Origin: Aphidius gifuensis
Taxonomy: Eukaryota; Arthropoda; Insecta; Hymenoptera; Braconidae
Direction: 5' to 3'
DNA: 64,000 nucleotides
Assembly (NCBI RefSeq): GCF_014905175.1
Contig: NC_057788.1
Location: 26,382,154-26,446,153 of the forward strand
Position 1 is the stretch's first letter; every line of letters begins with the position of its first letter. Of this stretch, positions 52,823 to 64,000 are shown piece after piece. Both the position numbers and the translations under genes were made by a program. Below the pieces are notes generated by a model. The model ran no database searches and was not told where the DNA came from. It was given only the letters and a program-made list of their open reading frames with translations.

Positions 52823-53083
52823 ACTAGATAGAAATAAAATTAAAATTAAAAAAAATATATTAATGACCAAGCCAACAAATACATATGATAAAAAAAAACA
52901 TTCTATTTTTGAATATTTAGTTAACTTGTATTTGTATTTTATCATTATATTTTTTTAAAGTATCAAGCAAGTGTTGGTGATGAGTAACCAACGGTGTGGT
53001 TGAACAAAAAGTGAGGTGACCATCATTGATGACTAACTCACTTCGTGTTAAGACATCGACCAAGACACTTTATTTAATAGTCT

Positions 53084-53117
53084 CATATTATACCTGGCTA
53101 AGTAGTTAGTATTCAGT
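53084..53117 (+). promoter_or_regulatory. core promoter of the second lipocalin gene
   Basis: CATATTATAC (53084-53093) is a weak TATA-like element. The TCAGT initiator has its A at 53115, about 30 bp downstream. The resulting 5' untranslated region is about 109 bases, similar to that of copy 1. Confidence 0.45.
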
Positions 53118-53223
53118 GCGAGAAACTTGATTTAAATTCACTTATTTTGAATCATTTCTACATTACATTTTCACTTGAAATTTAAAATTAATAAATAAAT
53201 CTGACGCAGATATATTTTGTACA

Positions 53224-53991
53224 ATGGTACAAAAAATTTATGTTGTATTGAGTTTACTGATGGTGGTTACACTTGTGTTTCTTTGTTGGTACATTTTTGT
53301 GCCACGTCAAACTAATGACAACAACTTCAACATTGCTGAGGTATATTAAATTGAAAATTTATTTTAAGTAATATTAAATAATTAAATAATTTTGTTGTTT
53401 TATTTTTTTATTGGTGGGTTTTATTTTTTTTTTTCCTTTCTTTTTGCAGTTATCTGGTGAATGGTGGATGGTTGCTGGTATTTCCCCGGAACAAACAATG
53501 GGATCGTGTATTCAATACAAAAACGAGATTAATTCAAGCACCGCTTGGATGCAGGCCAGTATAACAAGTGCAAGAAATGGTACAAGACAGACGTTGGATT
53601 TCAAAGGCAGTGTGAATGGTTCAAGTATGGTTTTAACTTGTCCTCTCAAAGCTGAAGGTAATTTAAAAAATGAATAATAATTTTTTAAAATATATAATAA
53701 TCTTTTTAAATAATAACAATATTATTATTATATTTTTAAGCTCGCTTTGAACAAAAAATTCTATCTCTGGATTCTAAATATGCTGTTATGTTTGCTTCTT
53801 TGATTTCACCAAAAACTGGAGAAAATACACGAAGAAACAATTTTGCAATTGTTTTGTCTCGCAGTAGTGAAGTTATTTCAGACACACAATTTGAAATATT
53901 CAAGAAACAACTTTCTGGATATTTTGATGATATGACACGTTACGTCAAAGTCAACAATACATGCAATAATAAACAAAATAAAATTGAGTGA
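53224..53991 (+). CDS. secreted lipocalin-like protein, copy 2
   Basis: Three exons (53224-53340, 53450-53657, 53741-53991) give 191 residues. The introns are in phases 0 and 1 at the same places as in copy 1. The first exon encodes a long hydrophobic N-terminus (VVLSLLMVVTLVFLCWYIF), either a signal peptide or an uncleaved anchor. The second exon starts LSGEWWMVAGISPEQ, the G-x-W lipocalin signature in the same position as copy 1. The third carries FAIVLSRSSEVIS, matching FAMLLSREKNLD of copy 1, and ends with a helix and NNTC followed by a Lys/Asn tail. Cysteines in GSC, LTC and NTC are candidates for disulfides. Sequence similarity to copy 1 is low outside these motifs, so the duplication is old or the proteins evolve fast. 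The ligand is unknown. Confidence 0.8.
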
Positions 53992-56404
53992 AAAGAAAAA
54001 AAAAAAAAATAATTAAAATAAAATTAATAAAATAAAATAAAATCAATAACAGAAAAATTTTATAACATTTATAAAATTCAACGAAAAAGCAATCGAAGGA
54101 ATAATTATTATATTAATATAAAAATACTCAAACAAAAATTTTTCTTAGAATACATTATGTTTTTCTTTTTTTTTAATAATAATAAACATACCTATATATA
54201 AACTGATAAAAAAAAAAAAAAAATTAAATTTTTTTTTTTCTCTTTTGATTATTATTTTAATTCTAAAAAATAATTATGAAATCTTTGAAACAATATTATG
54301 TAAGAATGAATTTGTGAATTAAAAAAAAAAAATTTATGAACAATTAAACTTGTTAAATAATTTATTAAATTTATAATATCAATATTTTACATTAATTTTA
54401 TTTTGAAGGTTTTTTTTATAATTTTTATAATAATTGAATTTTCTAGTCATTTTTTTTTTTTTTTTTAAATTAATGCTGTTATTTATATTTTATTTTTCCC
54501 AAAACTAATTGTTTTTTAATACATAAGTGCAGTACTAGTAGTCAGTAAAATGAATTATCATGTTATCATAATGACCCGAGGCAAAGTTTCTCTGATAACG
54601 AGAGCTTTTATACATAGGCTTTTAGATATAGTCTGGGTTTTCGATCCCCTCTTGCTTTCACGGTATATGTATATAATTGTCTACGCGTAACTCGATCTTG
54701 ATTTCATTAAACTCCCGTGTCCATTTGAATTCACATTGCCCGGGTTATACACGATACAGCATCAACTGATGCACTATCTAGATGCACTCGTAGAAAAAAA
54801 ATTTTAAACCGTAAAACAACATTTAAAAAAAAATGAATAACTAAATTAAAAAAAAAAAATTCCTTATAAAAATTTAAAACCTGGATTTCTATTTTTTATA
54901 GAGATAAAATCAATAACTGTTCCATCATGTATGAAAAAGCTCAACGTACATACATTCCCAATGTATTTTAATAGTCAAATACTTTTTGACTTGTATTTTA
55001 TTTAAAAAATTGTATACGAAATATTTAAGCGGATTATCCTATTAAGGTTGATTATAAAACAACAATGGAATAATACATCAATACATCAATAATGTAAATA
55101 AAAAAAAAATCTAAATTCACGAGTAAATCTTTTGGCTTATCAGGGCAAGGTAAAAACCTTTGGGTTCTCTTTTTCTGTTTTTTAAAATTTTATTATTATT
55201 ATTGCACTTTTAAATTATGTAGTTGTGTTGGTGGTATGTAAAAAAATAAAAATATTAAAAGTATGTAGAATAATAAACGAAAAAAAAAAAAAATTATTCT
55301 GATCCGACAGGAAAAAGGATCAGCGTCAAACTCAAGCTCTTGGATCAAGAGTAACGTGAAAAGTTTTTTTCATTATCCAACTTTTTTTATAACCAAAAAT
55401 GTACTCCTATAAGCGAAAAATACTAGTGATGAGATAAAACGTTTTTTCTTTTATCAAAATAAAAATAGGTTAATGAGATAACCAATGATAAAAAAATTTA
55501 TATATATATATAAGTGTGACAAATGATTCGTGAGATGTATATACTGTAATAAAAACGAAAGTAAGCAAAGAAACGCTGAGGCGTGTTTGTGAATAAAAAA
55601 AGAAAAAATAGAATTTTCTTCGAACAGGGGAAGTTGAGTATCAAAAGAAAAATTGTACTCAAGGGGGTGTCGAGATGTTCAAACCCCAGAAATTTATCCT
55701 AAACAAATATGAATCATTTATTATCAGAATTTTATAACGAAAAATAAAAAAAAAAAAACACAACTACAAAAATCATGAACCCAAGAGATGAAAAAATTTT
55801 CTTACATCAATTTTACGTTTACAAAAAATTTTTCACCACTAAAATAACGAATCTAAATGCGAAAAATAAATAACAAATAAACATCCCAATTTTGTGGTAT
55901 AATACTAGTATTATCAGTCGTTGCACGCAACATGAAAATGCAAATTTACGATTTCGTTTGGATTGTAAACAAAGGAGCTATGAGGTAATGCGTGTGTACA
56001 CGAACGAGAAAAAAAAAGAAAGACAAGTAGGAATGAGTCGTTAGATAAAACTAGTCGAGTAAAAGGCTTTTTTATTATTTACAATGAATAAAATATTTCA
56101 AGTGTCATAAAAAATAAATAAATAAATATTGTAACCAAAAATAATATCAGCAGAACACGAATCCATCGAAAATAAAAAAAAACAAATAAACGTTTTTGAA
56201 GTCTTTACGACTTAAGCTTTTGTCCAATTGTCTTGAGCATCAGACTAGGTCGCAGGATACAAATTACTAGTAGTTTGAGTTGCTTCCGTCTTTTACCCAG
56301 AGTCTTGATAACTGATGCCATCTCATTTTGCCACCCTTCTACAAACGCATATATACTATTTTATTTTATCTCTAGTTTCACTTCATCTCTATTGTATTTC
56401 ATGC
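53992..56404. other. non-coding stretch after the second lipocalin
   Basis: It begins with the short 3' untranslated region of the second lipocalin, where several AATAAA hexamers occur within about 50 bases of the stop. After that it is A/T homopolymers and AT-rich filler with an island near 54530-54780. No gene is supported. Confidence 0.55.
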
Positions 56405-56487
56405 TATATAAAAAGTCTTCCAAGCACATCACTTGACCAGCATCATTCAGTTAACTTTTAAAGCTCAAATATTTCACGAGAGTTTAG
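56405..56487 (+). promoter_or_regulatory. orphan core promoter with possible first exon
   Basis: TATATAAAAA begins at 56405. Initiator-like sequence (GACCAGCATCATTCAGTT) follows 30-45 bp downstream, and a good splice donor (TTTAG|GTAAAT) lies at 56487. The layout resembles the two lipocalin promoters, but no lipocalin signature or other recognisable coding exon follows. Confidence 0.25.
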
Positions 56488-59400
56488 GTAAATTTATCTT
56501 TTAAAATGTCATCTCGTTATAAAACAAAATGAAAAAAATTTATCAATTGTTTAATAATTTTTGTAATTAATTCAACTATGATATGTGTTGAAATAAAAAA
56601 ATTTTATGAAGAGTTAAAAACAGAAAATATTAATTAAATTTATTTATTATGCTACCCACTTGAATAAAATCAACTGACCCAGAAAAAAAATGTATATTAA
56701 TTAGTTGAGAAGAAAAAAAAAATAACTGACATATCTTAAAACATATCAGCAAAGTGGTGGAAGAAAAAAAGTGAGAATCGCGTGATCCATACAGCATGGT
56801 ACAAATCATGATACAAAATAGAGGTCAAAAAGGTTACGCATGAAAGCGTAAAATCATGCTACTACATAGCTCACGAAAGCCAAGTTTGTTCTTAATTTTT
56901 ATGCAAATTTTCTCCTTCTTTTTTTGTTTATAAAAAATACTTTATCCTAGCAGGTTATCATTTTAATCATTAAATTAAGAGCGAAAAAAAAATACTTGCC
57001 ATAATTAGTGGTAGTTTTTTTTTTTTTTTTTATGGAGCTATACGATTTTAACTCTAGAAAGCGTCTGGAAAATTTAAAGTCGACTGGCAAAGCTCATCGC
57101 GTGAGAACCACACCAGTTAGTAAAGAGCTAATAAACAATAAAATAAACAAAAATTTAAAACTGCGAATAAAAATAATAAAAAAGCTATATAGCTTGTGAA
57201 AAAAAAAAATAAAAAAAATTAAGGTCGATTTGTCTCTTTATTTAATTTCAACTTATTATGGACGGTTTTTTGTTTTATTACGTTATATTATTGTTTTATT
57301 TTTAATTCTTTTATTCGCAGTTTTTTCAGCTTCACTGTGTTCTGAAAGAGAAATTACTGAATTCCACAGCAGACGAATTATTTCGTTGCATTGTTTCCCT
57401 TTTATTTGGACCACCACCATCAACAAAATTCCAACGATTCCCACTCTCCAGTGTAACCCTGATATTTCTTTCAATTCAAGTATGCTTAGATTTATTACGA
57501 CATTGTTATAATAATGCTCACACGGAAGATTCATAATATTTAATTTTTTTTTATATCTTTTATTATATGATATATAATTTTGTTTGATGTACACGGCTTG
57601 AGCATAAATTAAAATTGTTGAAATGGAAACTAACTTTTTTCCGCAAACAAAACAAAAAGTATAAAGAACGAACAAAAAATATTTAACTTTATTTTTCATT
57701 CAACCAAAAAAAAAAATATTATTCTTTCATTTTTATTTAAAAAAAAAATACAAAATAAACCTACGTCAGATTCATGGTAAATTAACGCTGTTACCATATG
57801 ATAATGACCTATCCTGAGCTCGGTGAATAAATTTTTCTCACTCAAAGTTTGTCGACAGAAGGTTTGCCATTGTACCAAGAATTTAGTTTCAGCAAGTTGT
57901 GCCACAAATGAAAATCCCTTTTACACAATTCTTCACCATTTACCACAAAAACCAACTTCATCTTCATCCATTCAAACCATTGCTTTTAAAACATATATAA
58001 ATATATATATTCAAACGTAAATATATACTTTACCCCACGTAACAGCTATTCCAAACTCGATGTAGTAAAATCACAGAAATAGTGGCCAAGAAAAAAGAAA
58101 AAATATCCTTCAAGAATTAAAGATTGAAGATGCTGTCCGAGGAAGAATAATACCGGTAAATGTGGGCAATGTATAAAACAAGCTAAAGAAAACAGAGTTC
58201 AGGGTCAACTACTATACATTAGAAAGAAGAATTGAAGTGTATCCAACTACTCTAAATCTAAAATCCAATACAAAAAAAAATAATAACAATGAAAAGAAAA
58301 AAATACTGCTATTTCAATGATTACCTAAAATAGGAATTTTCGTTTTTTATTAAAAAACATAAAAACATATTATACTTTCTCCTTGAACTTGACAAAATAT
58401 GACGAAAATAAAAGTATATAAAAAAAAATTGAAATCGATGGCAAATAAAAGAGCATCGAACCATTGTACATTCTCCATTATTCTGCAATAATAACAATAA
58501 TGACTAGGAGGACACAGGCATAAAAAAAAATTATTTTCTCTTGCTTTTAAAAAATAAAAAAGAAAATTTTTTTTATATATATGGGAAATAAGGCTGAATA
58601 GGAAGAGGGAAGAAAGGTCTTTTTTGAAATAGCTGGTTTTCCTATACATGTTCTCAACGAGACTTTGAAAATCAACAAAAAAAAAAATGAATGAGAATAA
58701 TAATAATAAAAAATAATAATAGTAATAATGAAAAAGCTTGTATTTTCGAGGATGGATTGGTTCTTTAGTGTAGCAGATGAACGGAGCGACAAGAAAAGAT
58801 GATGATCCAATACTAAAACCCACTACCATATACGTAATTGGCCCTAGAATTAGTAAAAGGGGTTGCCTTATATTTCAGTACTTGTATGCTATAACAGCCA
58901 TAGGGTACAGTAAGTCTTACACCATCACCATATCACTCGGGACCACTAGAAATATCAAGAAAACGAGGAGAATGGAAATAGACACGCACCAACTAAATGG
59001 TTTACCAAATTACCTGACTCTTGTGTATAGGAAAATTGGATCAGACTTGTCAGAAGCTTTAGCAACCAAGTTTTCTGCCTGATTTTCAAAAAAAAAGAAA
59101 AAAAAGAAAAATTAAACCCAAAGACTAATATAACCAATTGGACGTGATGCTTCAAGTCTCTATCCTCATCACCCAAAAACTCTTAGAATTTCTGAAAGAA
59201 CAATTTTCTTGGCTCGTAACAGCAATTCTTGTAAAATCTTTGTTAAGCACAATGATTATTTTATTTTATTTTTTTTTTCTTTCTTTAAATTAAAGCCAAG
59301 TGGTAGAAAAATAAAATTGCATCTTTTGAAATTATATTAACACACTTGAAGTATTTTTTTTTTTACATTTTATTTTAGTTGTGAATTTAGTAATAAAAAT

Positions 59401-62400
59401 TTCCTTTTTTATATATTTTGAAATCTCTTTAACGAAAAATAAAAAAAAAAATAAAAGCTCAATATGCAAGGGTGAAATTATGGAAGGGGAATCAATTGCA
59501 AAAGCCTTGTGCAAATATCTCAAAATTGTTCGTAAATATTTCTGGTATTGGATCTTCAAGAGCATACACTATATACTGAAGAGGGTAGATATGAAATGAA
59601 CCAAAGAATTTCAAACGATGTTTTTAAATGTTTTATTTACTTTTTTTTTAAAAAAAAAGTAATGGGACATTTTTTATATTTGAAAATGGAAAAAAAATAC
59701 TTGTTGAAAACAAAAAGCTGGTAAATGAGGTGGCAAAAGTAAATTTGATTTATTCGGTCAGTCTTTGTGATGTGCAATGATTAATTGTTGTCAACAAGCG
59801 CATGCTCAACAATGTATTTCTCTTTCCACTGGAATATATATGTATAATGCGGTCCGTTGGTCTCGTAGCATTGATATGAACCACGTATTTTATAAAGCAG
59901 AGAAATCAGTCTAGACCCACAACTCATACCATGAATTTTGTTGTTCACATATTAACTCATGGACCAGAAAAAATATTTTTTCAACAAAGAGAAAATAATA
60001 ATTGACATCACTAATGATATTATATTAAAAAATTTGGATTCATATTACGAATTAATAAATATGACAAAATAAATATCAAAGTAAATCTGAAATTATATTA
60101 TAGAAATAAACTGCTGACACAGCATGTGAACCAGTACCAGATGTTGGTAGTTTAATAATAGATGTACATGGTGCAACGTAGATTATAGTTTAAATTAGAG
60201 AACTACAACTATCCCCAAGACAAACCCCTTTATCCGATCAACCGACCGATTGTCATATGTATAACAATCATTTGCATACTTGCTGGCTAAACACTCAACA
60301 TTAAAAAATTATATGGAAATTCTGGTAACCCTGTTGCCTATGAATATTGATCAAATTTCGTGCAGCATTGATTGCATGAGTTTAATGTATTTATTATAAA
60401 TTCAAAATATATTCAATTAAAATTTTTGAAATTATTATTAATATTAGTATTTTACTATTTGATAATTAATTTATATAAAAGTATTTATTTCTGTATGACG
60501 ATCAATAATAAAATGAATCAAATAACTTGTAATTATATTCAAAACTTTAAAGAAAATTTAAAGTTTTAGATCAGTGATACTTCAAAGCTATAAATTTAAA
60601 TTTAAAAACTTCAATATTTTTAACGAGTTGACAAACAAGATGATTGGTAATTGAGAAATGAACTTTGAAATGTAAAAAAAAAAAATATTCCGTTATTAAA
60701 AAGTCATGAATCCATCAAATAAAATTTAAATATAAAAAAAAAAATATATGTGAAATGATGAAAAGTAATTTTAATGAAAAAAAAAAATGTGGTTTATTAT
60801 TTTTATCAAAATATCATAGTGGATTTGACATGTCATTGCTATGACAAACAGAAAAAAAGTTACGTAAAATTGAAAAATAAGTTTAAATGTTGCCAGTCAA
60901 ACCTGTCACCCACATTGACCACGTTTCGTTAACTTTTTCCTATAATACCCCAATTTATTTACTCTACTTTTTCAATTTTTATATATAAAAACTATCAAAT
61001 TCTATTCTTATTAACAGTTGTGACATATTCTATTTATATATTGCTTACAAACAGAAACCCCTGAAGTGTTTAAGATTACTTTAACACAAAAATTCCACAC
61101 CTATCGGGGTTATCATGAGTTTTTTATTGAAAAACAATAAAATATCTCGATTACCGATGAAATGTTTGCGTCATTAATGTTTGTTCAACTGGTCACATGC
61201 TGTGAATAATATGAACACACAAACGATAAATGCTAGGCTTTTTTTTTTTTGCTGAAATTATTATCTCTTGTTGGGGTGAGTCAGAGACATGATGCATACT
61301 TCTCATTTTCTGACCACTATGGGATTATAAGCAGTCGCTTCAGCCAGACCACAGTCTGATAAAGAGACTAAAAAAAAAAAAACAAAAAAGACAAAAAGAA
61401 AAAAGGGGAAAGAATTTATAGAATTCTATTATTAATCTTCACTGCGATATTAATATTAACAAATTTTACTGCAAATTTTTCTAATGGAATCTTCTTTGTT
61501 CTTGTAATACTGTGTATCATTCTTTTGATATGATAACATCATATTTTATTGCCTTCAAAGCACTTGGGTATATCAAAATTATTTTCTTTTTTTTTTCATA
61601 CAATTAATTTCTTTTTTCATTTATTATTTAGAAAATGAAAAGTGTACATTTTAATCACAAGTCAGAGCTTTAAAAAAATCTTTAAATGACAAGAATATAT
61701 TCGTGAATTTGCATAAACTTAGAATGTATAAAGAAGAGTAAAAAAAGTACTGAGCGTAAAAAAAATTGTCTCTACAGAAAAACCCTATTTTGGTATGATG
61801 CTTTCAACATATATGTGAACTAACTATAATGTCTACGGTCTTGAGTCTTTGAGTTGCATCAGGGTATCACTCCTTAACTGAGAATGCTCTTTCCCTCATA
61901 TTTTTATGTATATATAGACATATTGCATGGCATCATCTGTATGATGTCTTTTTTCTTTTTCATCATTCGTGGGGTGAAAAAAAAATTGAAGAAAAAAAAA
62001 TGTCAAACAGCCGAGTCCTTTTCGCGAAAGTGTAAACGGCTTCGTCGTGTGCTATTCATAGTTCACAAGAGGATTTTACTGAGCTCCCTCAACACATACA
62101 CACACACACAAAGCTTTAGCTCATTTTTGCTGATTTTTTTTTCCTTACTTTTAGGACGATGAATCCTTCAGCCCGGATATTCAACTTGAAAGACTCGCTC
62201 ATATATATAGCACCAAATTGAAACGCTATTATAGCTTCTCCTTCATCTGAGGTGACCTCCCCCTCACTCTTTATTTGATATTTTTTTATCATTTGCCACT
62301 TAAAAAAAAAAAAAGGAAACCCTAAATGGATTTACGGTAAATCCGTTATTTCTTAATATATTTTTATGAAAATCTCCCTATTTTTGACATGGACGATTGT

Positions 62401-64000
62401 CTCGTTATAAAAGAAAGCCAACCATATATTTCCTTTTGTTCATGAGACTGATGCTTTATATATATCTGTATATTTATCGCAGCCACGAGTTTTTTTAAAT
62501 TAAAAAATCTGGCTGTGACATTTTTCCATTCGTAAATTGAAGATAAAGAGTGAAAAAAAAATAGCTAACGACTATTTTATGCGGCATGGATTTTTTTTTT
62601 CATTGTGTGCACAGAGCGCAGTAAGATTTACGAAATGAAGTGATGTGATCGTTTTTTTTTTTTAACTATATTATTTTTCATTGTCCAGAAAAAATAGCGC
62701 AACATTTTATTATTCTACTTTGTGTTGGGTTTATTTAATAAATTTTCAACAATATATTGAGTAAAAAAAAATTACTTTCAAGAGAGAATATGCGTTTATC
62801 AGATGTATGCTTAACACGCAATGTATTTTGAATTGTGAAAATTCCCTTTTGAAATATTATTTTGATACAACTATTGCGGAAAAATGATTTTACTCGATCC
62901 TTTGTGAATCTGCAAAGTTGCGAAAAATATTGGATTGAATTACCAGAAAAAAAAAAATAAAGTTGGAGGATCTGTCGATAAAAAAAAAAAAGAGCGACCG
63001 CAAGAGAAGAAAAAAAAATCAGAATGGAAGGTCAATCTTGACCAAAGAATAGATTTTGGATTGAGGGAGAAACATCTCCCTTTATCTTTGAGACCGTAAA
63101 TTTTCAAATGCCCAACCCTCTTGTACTTTTATGACACACAAGGGTAAACTACTGTGCAATTATTTTCTCATATCATCGAGCTATAACCAACATCACAGTT
63201 ATTATAGTCACTCCAATTTTACGCATTCATTATTAAAAAAGTATAAAAATAAATAAATAAATAAAATAATTCATACTAAAAAAATTACGTATTTTTATTT
63301 ATGACTATTATTATTAATATAAAAAATTCTCACTTTAAAAGTAAAATTTTCTAAAGTTAGAAAGATCAAAAAAGTTTGTAAAGTGCCTATCTTTTATATA
63401 GCAGATGTTTTTGATATTAATATTCTCTGAATACTAAAAATACATCGTGTTGTTTTAAAAAAAAAAATTCAATGATTAATGAAAAACTTTGTCAGTAAAA
63501 TAAAAAAACAAAAAAAGTATTTTTACGGCTGGATTAATCAGCCATTCAAGTAAAACAATTACCAAACTATATAGCATTAACTGTGAGTATACATGATTTA
63601 AAAATAAAATTTCAATGGATCAAAAGCACCCAACCAAATTACCAGCCATCGTTTCAAACAGGATCAATGAAAGCTCATAAAAATGATCAACAGTATAAGC
63701 ATTATATTAAATAATACAATAACGAAAAATTGTTTGATAAAAATAAATAAAAAAGCACTCAGTAATTTAAGGTTATCAGAGATAAAATTTTTTTAACGGA
63801 CCTATGTACAAATTGAGCGTTTTAAGGCCCACCATCCGTAATCGAAAAGTCACGAGCTCACGTCTCGCTAAAAGTAATTAATTTAATTATCTACTCACGT
63901 AATTTGACAAATAATTGTTCCAATGATTGTAATTAAAATTTACCTGTAACAAAAAACAATTACAAAGAACATTAGTTAAATATGTAAATAAACTTAATTT
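56488..64000. other. non-coding stretch to the window end
   Basis: Nothing supportable. Open frames at 57230-57511, 57823-58020, 58350-58829 (minus), 58777-59082 and 61884-62162 are low-complexity or lack splice context. A sequence reading tgttacag|GTAAAT on the minus strand near 63940 could be a donor or an acceptor, and cannot be assigned to a gene from what is visible. Confidence 0.5.

Larger units (their letters stand above)
48537..53083. other. spacer between the two lipocalin genes
   Basis: The spacer is A/T-rich with no supportable gene. Higher-GC islands lie at 49720-50000, 50340-50420, 50560-50720 and 50930-51120. A diverged pair of direct repeats lies near 51.6 and 52.7 kb. Open frames at 50081-50443 (minus) and 50896-51147 (plus) show no motif or splice context. 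Confidence 0.5.

Noticed and set aside
58350..59082. Overlapping open frames on both strands (159 and 101 codons)
   Set aside because: The minus frame is Phe/Tyr/Ile low complexity from A/T runs. The plus frame has no motif, no start context and no splice signals that fit it.
1..64000. CRISPR arrays, bacterial operons, rRNA or tRNA genes
   Set aside because: None seen. The sequence is eukaryotic, and reading by eye gave no cloverleaf or rRNA-like segment; a tRNA scan would be needed to exclude a single tRNA.

Overview
The window is AT-rich animal DNA full of A/T homopolymers. Its genes are split by GT-AG introns, many under 100 bp. The gene families are metazoan: a semaphorin, an SH2 adapter, a QRICH2-type sperm protein and lipocalins. 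Two promoters show a TATA-like element about 27-30 bp before a TCAGT initiator, which fits an arthropod. An insect is likely; a very AT-rich parasitoid wasp is only a guess. The exon models were built by hand from splice sites and reading frame.

Layout. 1-5.3 kb: mostly non-coding, with a weak candidate for a small secreted, lysine-rich, cysteine-containing peptide (2397-2841, +). 5296-6389 (-): a two-exon gene for a 315-residue secreted protein I do not recognise. 7383-11793 (+): a 15-exon divergent semaphorin of about 953 residues, with signal peptide, Sema domain, PSI domain, a Thr/Ser-rich mucin-like stalk built from repeats, and a C-terminal membrane anchor with almost no tail. 11.9-12.7 kb: a degenerate minisatellite of about 123 bp. 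12955-17292 (+): a 12-exon coiled-coil protein of about 1190 residues, QRICH2-like (DUF4795), probably a sperm-flagellum component.

19817-28505 (-): the 3' exons of a Shb/Shf-type SH2 adapter, with further candidate 5' exons at 37.0, 38.8 and 43.5 kb, so the gene probably spans about 24 kb. Its introns are mostly AT-rich filler with higher-GC islands, some of them open and protein-like. A phase-consistent chain of possible + strand exons (41.2-43.5 kb) runs antisense to its 5' part. 47727-48450 and 53224-53991 (+): two tandem secreted lipocalin-like genes with the same three-exon structure and the same intron phases. About 56.4 kb: an orphan TATA/initiator with a splice donor but no recognisable downstream gene. 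56.5-64 kb: nothing I can support.

The genes do not form one pathway. The links I see are the head-to-head arrangement of the unknown secreted gene and the semaphorin (about 1 kb between starts) and the tandem duplication of the lipocalins.
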